Source of the DNA: Azomonas agilis
GTDB taxonomy: Bacteria; Pseudomonadota; Gammaproteobacteria; Pseudomonadales; Pseudomonadaceae
Length of the DNA: 64,000 nucleotides
NCBI RefSeq assembly: GCF_007830255.1
Contig: NZ_VLKG01000014.1
Span: 1-64,000 of the forward strand
Direction: 5' to 3'
The translations under genes were made by a program, and so were the position numbers. Every line of letters starts with the position of its first letter. The first letter of the stretch is position 1. This document shows positions 59,921 through 64,000 of the stretch, piece after piece. The notes under the pieces were generated by a model. The model was not told the origin of the DNA and ran no database searches. It saw only the letters and a program-made list of their open reading frames with translations.

Positions 59921-60370
59921 TCACCAGAAGAAACTAAATGGCCCAGAACTCCGACTTTGGAACTCGGCAACCTTGTTATAAAACTCATCATCAGACATCA
60001 GTACATAACGAATCCACTCAACCAACGCAACAATAAACGGAATGTAGAGCCAGCACGTCAGAAGATAGACAATACCCCAGCCCCAAGATCCCATATAAAA
60101 CTTATGCGCCCCGAAGCCTCCGAGAAAAACACCCCATAACGTTGCCGCAGCCTTGCTTTTATTACCTCGTGGACTGCTCGAAGCCTGCCCCAAGGCTCGA
60201 TAAATCTTCACTGCATTACCTCCCTGGCTGTCAAAATCAACCCATATTCCCCGGCTTGGTTGAAGATCATCCCTCCACTCAGAACCTGAGAATGTATATC
60301 TCACCCCATCCGAAGCAGAGATCACGCCTTCACTTTTTTGAACTGAGAAATCGAGGATTTGACCCTTCAT
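59921..60370 (-). CDS. TM2-domain membrane protein with N-terminal cold-shock-like domain
   Basis: 149 residues. Residues 1-58 (MKGQILDFSVQKSEGVISAS ... VDFD) follow the pattern of an OB/cold-shock-like domain. Residues about 70-130 form a TM2 domain: KAAATLWGVFLGGFGAHKFY, a short loop, then GWGIVYLLTCWLYIPFIVAL with two spans. The two-domain layout is known in proteobacteria but the function is unknown. Flanked by non-coding DNA, so monocistronic; 60371-60517 is AT-rich and probably has promoters for this gene and the divergent regulator. Confidence 0.75.
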   Translation of the reverse strand: MKGQILDFSVQKSEGVISASDGVRYTFSGSEWRDDLQPSRGIWVDFDSQGGNAVKIYRALGQASSSPRGNKSKAAATLWGVFLGGFGAHKFYMGSWGWGIVYLLTCWLYIPFIVALVEWIRYVLMSDDEFYNKVAEFQSRSSGPFSFFW

Positions 60371-60517
60371 TGCTTTTTTCCTTTAAGAATAGTGATGGGT
60401 TTATTTGCATAAATTACAAACGAATCCTATCAAAATTTTCTTATACGGAAAAATAATATTCGCAAAATTTTCCTCAACAGCTTTGTTCTACAGGAAAAGG
60501 CTACACAGAATTACGCC

Positions 60518-60877
60518 ATGAATATTGGCGCAGCGATTCGAAAAATTCGTCTGGAACGGGGGCTTACGCTGGAACAGGTTGCCTTAGAGGCAGACACCTA
60601 TGCCGGTAATCTTTCCAAAATTGAGCGCGGTCAGCACCCACCCTCCCTTGAGCTACTGCACAAAGTGGCTCAGGCGTTGGGTTTGCGCATGTCTGAGCTA
60701 TACGCCCTTGCGGAAAGCAATACAGCTACCAGCGATTTTTCTTTACAGGAAAACCAAGGTGATTACACCAATGAAGTAATACTGATGCGCCGTCACTTTC
60801 AGGCGCTCACTGCCCCTAATCGAACTTTGGCATTGGAACTTATTAAAGTATTGGTTAGGAATCAAAGCCCCCAATAA
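60518..60877 (+). CDS. XRE-family helix-turn-helix regulator
   Basis: 119 residues with an N-terminal HTH (IGAAIRKIRLERGLTLEQVA ... LSKIERGQ, about 3-58) and a short C-terminal helix. The domain is of the Cro/CI type. It is divergent to the TM2 gene, 147 bases apart, so it may control it. It ends at a terminator. Confidence 0.85.
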   Translation: MNIGAAIRKIRLERGLTLEQVALEADTYAGNLSKIERGQHPPSLELLHKVAQALGLRMSELYALAESNTATSDFSLQENQGDYTNEVILMRRHFQALTAPNRTLALELIKVLVRNQSPQ

Positions 60878-60905
60878 AAAACCGGCCTTGAGCCGGTTTT
60901 TTATT
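60875..60905 (+). terminator. Terminator after the XRE gene
   Basis: AAAAAACCGGC and GCCGGTTTTTT around a 4-5-base loop directly at the end of the gene, nearly the same stem as the rpsT terminator. Confidence 0.88.
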
Positions 60906-60951
60906 GTCCGCTGAAAACAGACCAAAACTCCAAGTTGCTTCTTAACCTTTC

Positions 60952-61425
60952 TTATTGCGACTGCACCTGCCCCGTCCAAGGCATAATCGGAATCGCTGTT
61001 ACCGCATTTTGCGGACTGCCATCTACCATACGGTCGCTATACACCAAGTACACCAGCGTATTACGCTCGGTATCGTGGAAGCGCACTACCTGCATGGTTT
61101 TAAACACCAGTGACGTACGCTCTTTGAACACTTCTTCGCCAGACTTTAGCTTTTCTTTGATGTTGATGGGGCCCACTTGCCGGCAAGCAATAGAAGCTTC
61201 GGCCCGATCCTCAGCTAAACCTAAACTGCCTTTAATACCACCGGTTTTAGCACGGGATAAATAACAGGTTACGCCATCCACTTTGGGATCATCAAAAGCC
61301 TCAACTACGATTTTATGGTTAGCACCCAGCAATTTAAAGGCAGTACTTACTTCTCCCACTTCGCGTGCCATACTTGAAAGAGGGAGCGCCACTAATGCAG
61401 CGCCCAGTACAGATAACCATCTCAT
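60952..61425 (-). CDS. creA: CreA family periplasmic protein
   Basis: 157 residues with a signal peptide ([20 protein letters not shown]). It contains the family's [20 protein letters not shown] and ends in the IPIMPWTG segment. Function unknown in all species. It begins 9 bases after the proB stop, with GAGGA overlapping the proB end, so it is co-translated. Confidence 0.92.
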   Translation of the reverse strand: MRWLSVLGAALVALPLSSMAREVGEVSTAFKLLGANHKIVVEAFDDPKVDGVTCYLSRAKTGGIKGSLGLAEDRAEASIACRQVGPINIKEKLKSGEEVFKERTSLVFKTMQVVRFHDTERNTLVYLVYSDRMVDGSPQNAVTAIPIMPWTGQVQSQ

Positions 61426-61434
61426 GCCTATTCC

Positions 61435-62550
61435 TCACAGCAGTATTAGATTGTCTCGGTGGATCAATTCCGGTTCGTCAATGTAGCCTAAGAGCTGCTC
61501 AATGTGGTCAGTTAATCGTCCCAAAATCTTTTGCGTTTCGCCGGCACTGTAATTAACCAAACCACGCGCTACTTCTCTCCCTTCTGGCCCAAGGCAAACC
61601 ACCATTTCACCACGCCGGAAACTACCCTCTACAGCTTTTACCCCCACAGGCAATAGGCTTCGGCCTTGGTGCAGGGCTTGCACTGCTCCCGCGTCTAGTA
61701 TTAAGCGTCCACGCATTTGCAGATGCCCCGCCAGCCATTGCTTACGCGCCGCATGGCGTGTCTGCTCTGGCCAAAGCAAAGTTCCTAGGACTTCTCCTGC
61801 TTTCAGACGATCCAATACTTGCTCAATACGACCCCCAACGATAATAGTATGGGCTCCAGAACGGGCGGCCAGACGTGCAGCCCGTAGCTTGGTTTGCATA
61901 CCACCACGTCCCAAAGCTCCACCACTGCCGCCAGCCACCTCATCCAACCGAGGATCGTCAGCCTTAGCTTCACTAATCAGGTTAGCCTGCGGGTTATGGC
62001 GTGGGTCAGCATCGAACATTCCCTCTCGGTCGGTAAGGATTACCAACAAATCAGCCTCAACGAGGTTAGCCACCAGTGCCGCCAAGGTGTCATTGTCGCC
62101 AAAACGAATCTCATCGGTGACTACAGTATCGTTTTCATTGATGACGGGGATGACCTGCAAATCCAACAAAGTGCGCAGCGTACTGCGGGCATTCAGGTAG
62201 CGTTTGCGATCTGATAGATCATCGTGGGTGAGCAGAATTTGCGCCGTTTGGCACTGATGGCAGGCAAAGCTAGACTCCCAAGCCTGCACCAAGCTCATCT
62301 GTCCCACAGCGGCAGCGGCCTGTAATTCATGCACAGCCTTTGGGCGGCTTGACCAGCCCAAACGGCTCATACCCGCGGCTACCGCACCGGAGGACACCAG
62401 TACCAGCTCCACACCTGCGCGGCGCAAAGCGATCATTTGCTCAACCCAAACCTGCATCGCCGATTGATCCAGCCCACGTCCGTCAGCGGTCAGTAAGGCA
62501 CTGCCAATCTTCACCACCCAGCGCCGTGCGCCGGTCACTTTGTCCCGCAT
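61435..62550 (-). CDS. proB: Glutamate 5-kinase
   Basis: 371 residues: amino-acid kinase domain ([44 protein letters not shown]) and a C-terminal PUA domain (about 280-360). First step of proline synthesis, feedback-inhibited by proline in relatives. 60 bases after obgE. Confidence 0.97.
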   Translation of the reverse strand: MRDKVTGARRWVVKIGSALLTADGRGLDQSAMQVWVEQMIALRRAGVELVLVSSGAVAAGMSRLGWSSRPKAVHELQAAAAVGQMSLVQAWESSFACHQCQTAQILLTHDDLSDRKRYLNARSTLRTLLDLQVIPVINENDTVVTDEIRFGDNDTLAALVANLVEADLLVILTDREGMFDADPRHNPQANLISEAKADDPRLDEVAGGSGGALGRGGMQTKLRAARLAARSGAHTIIVGGRIEQVLDRLKAGEVLGTLLWPEQTRHAARKQWLAGHLQMRGRLILDAGAVQALHQGRSLLPVGVKAVEGSFRRGEMVVCLGPEGREVARGLVNYSAGETQKILGRLTDHIEQLLGYIDEPELIHRDNLILL

Positions 62551-62610
62551 GTTCCCACCTCAGATCCACCCAATCGGGTTCTGCTCCGCGCTTGATGCCA
62601 ACATTAAACC

Positions 62611-64000
<1,390 letters not shown>

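Overview
The window looks like a chromosomal segment of a gammaproteobacterium of the Pseudomonadales/Oceanospirillales type. Three things point there: RpoB of about 1357 residues with a pseudomonad-like N terminus; an uninterrupted secE-nusG-L11-rif-str-S10-spc-alpha supercluster; and the order obgE-proB-creA-rpsT-murJ-ribF-ileS-lspA-fkpB-ispH next to type IV pilus minor pilin genes, which is the order known from Pseudomonas. Species cannot be named from sequence alone. The base composition is moderate by eye.

Region 1 (1-11.6 kb) is accessory DNA. A tightly coupled plus-strand operon (20-4712) carries four small unknown proteins, a TOPRIM primase-like protein, a DUF3631 helicase-like ATPase, a protein with a TubC-docking-like N terminus and another unknown. 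It ends in a clear terminator. A second operon (4945-7364) has three overlapping or abutting genes: a TIGR04255 family protein, a helix-turn-helix protein that opens with a 9-bp tandem repeat, and a 290-residue protein with an SHSC motif. It resembles defence or conflict cargo. A minimal nucleotidyltransferase gene with an overlapping partner follows on the minus strand. Then comes about 1.5 kb with no convincing gene but dense structure: two triads of direct repeats, a series of different hairpins, and a third triad in front of a winged-helix-like gene. A tRNA-3'-end-like sequence, possibly an attachment site, and a frameshifted, C-terminally truncated P4-type integrase end the region.

Region 2 (11.6-42.7 kb) is core information-processing DNA, all on the minus strand. 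It starts with a small VOC protein. Read in the direction of transcription, it then runs tRNA-Tyr, tRNA-Gly, tRNA-Thr, tRNA-Trp, secE, nusG, rplKAJL, rpoBC, rpsLG, fusA, tuf, the S10 operon, the spc operon, rpmJ and the alpha operon. The tufB copy that often sits between tRNA-Thr and tRNA-Trp is absent. Strong sigma-70-like promoters can be read in front of the tRNA operon, rpsL, rpsJ and, unexpectedly, between rpsN and rpsH.

Region 3 (43.0-51.7 kb) encodes the minor pilins FimT/FimU-like, PilV, PilW, PilX and PilE on the plus strand. The tip adhesin PilY1 is on the opposite strand, converging on pilE across a small inverted-repeat element. PilY1 carries a PA14-like insertion.

Region 4 (51.9-64 kb) holds housekeeping genes: ispH, fkpB, lspA, ileS, ribF, murJ, rpsT (plus strand), a TM2 membrane protein, an XRE regulator (plus strand), creA, proB and obgE. 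The window ends just before what is expected to be rpmA.
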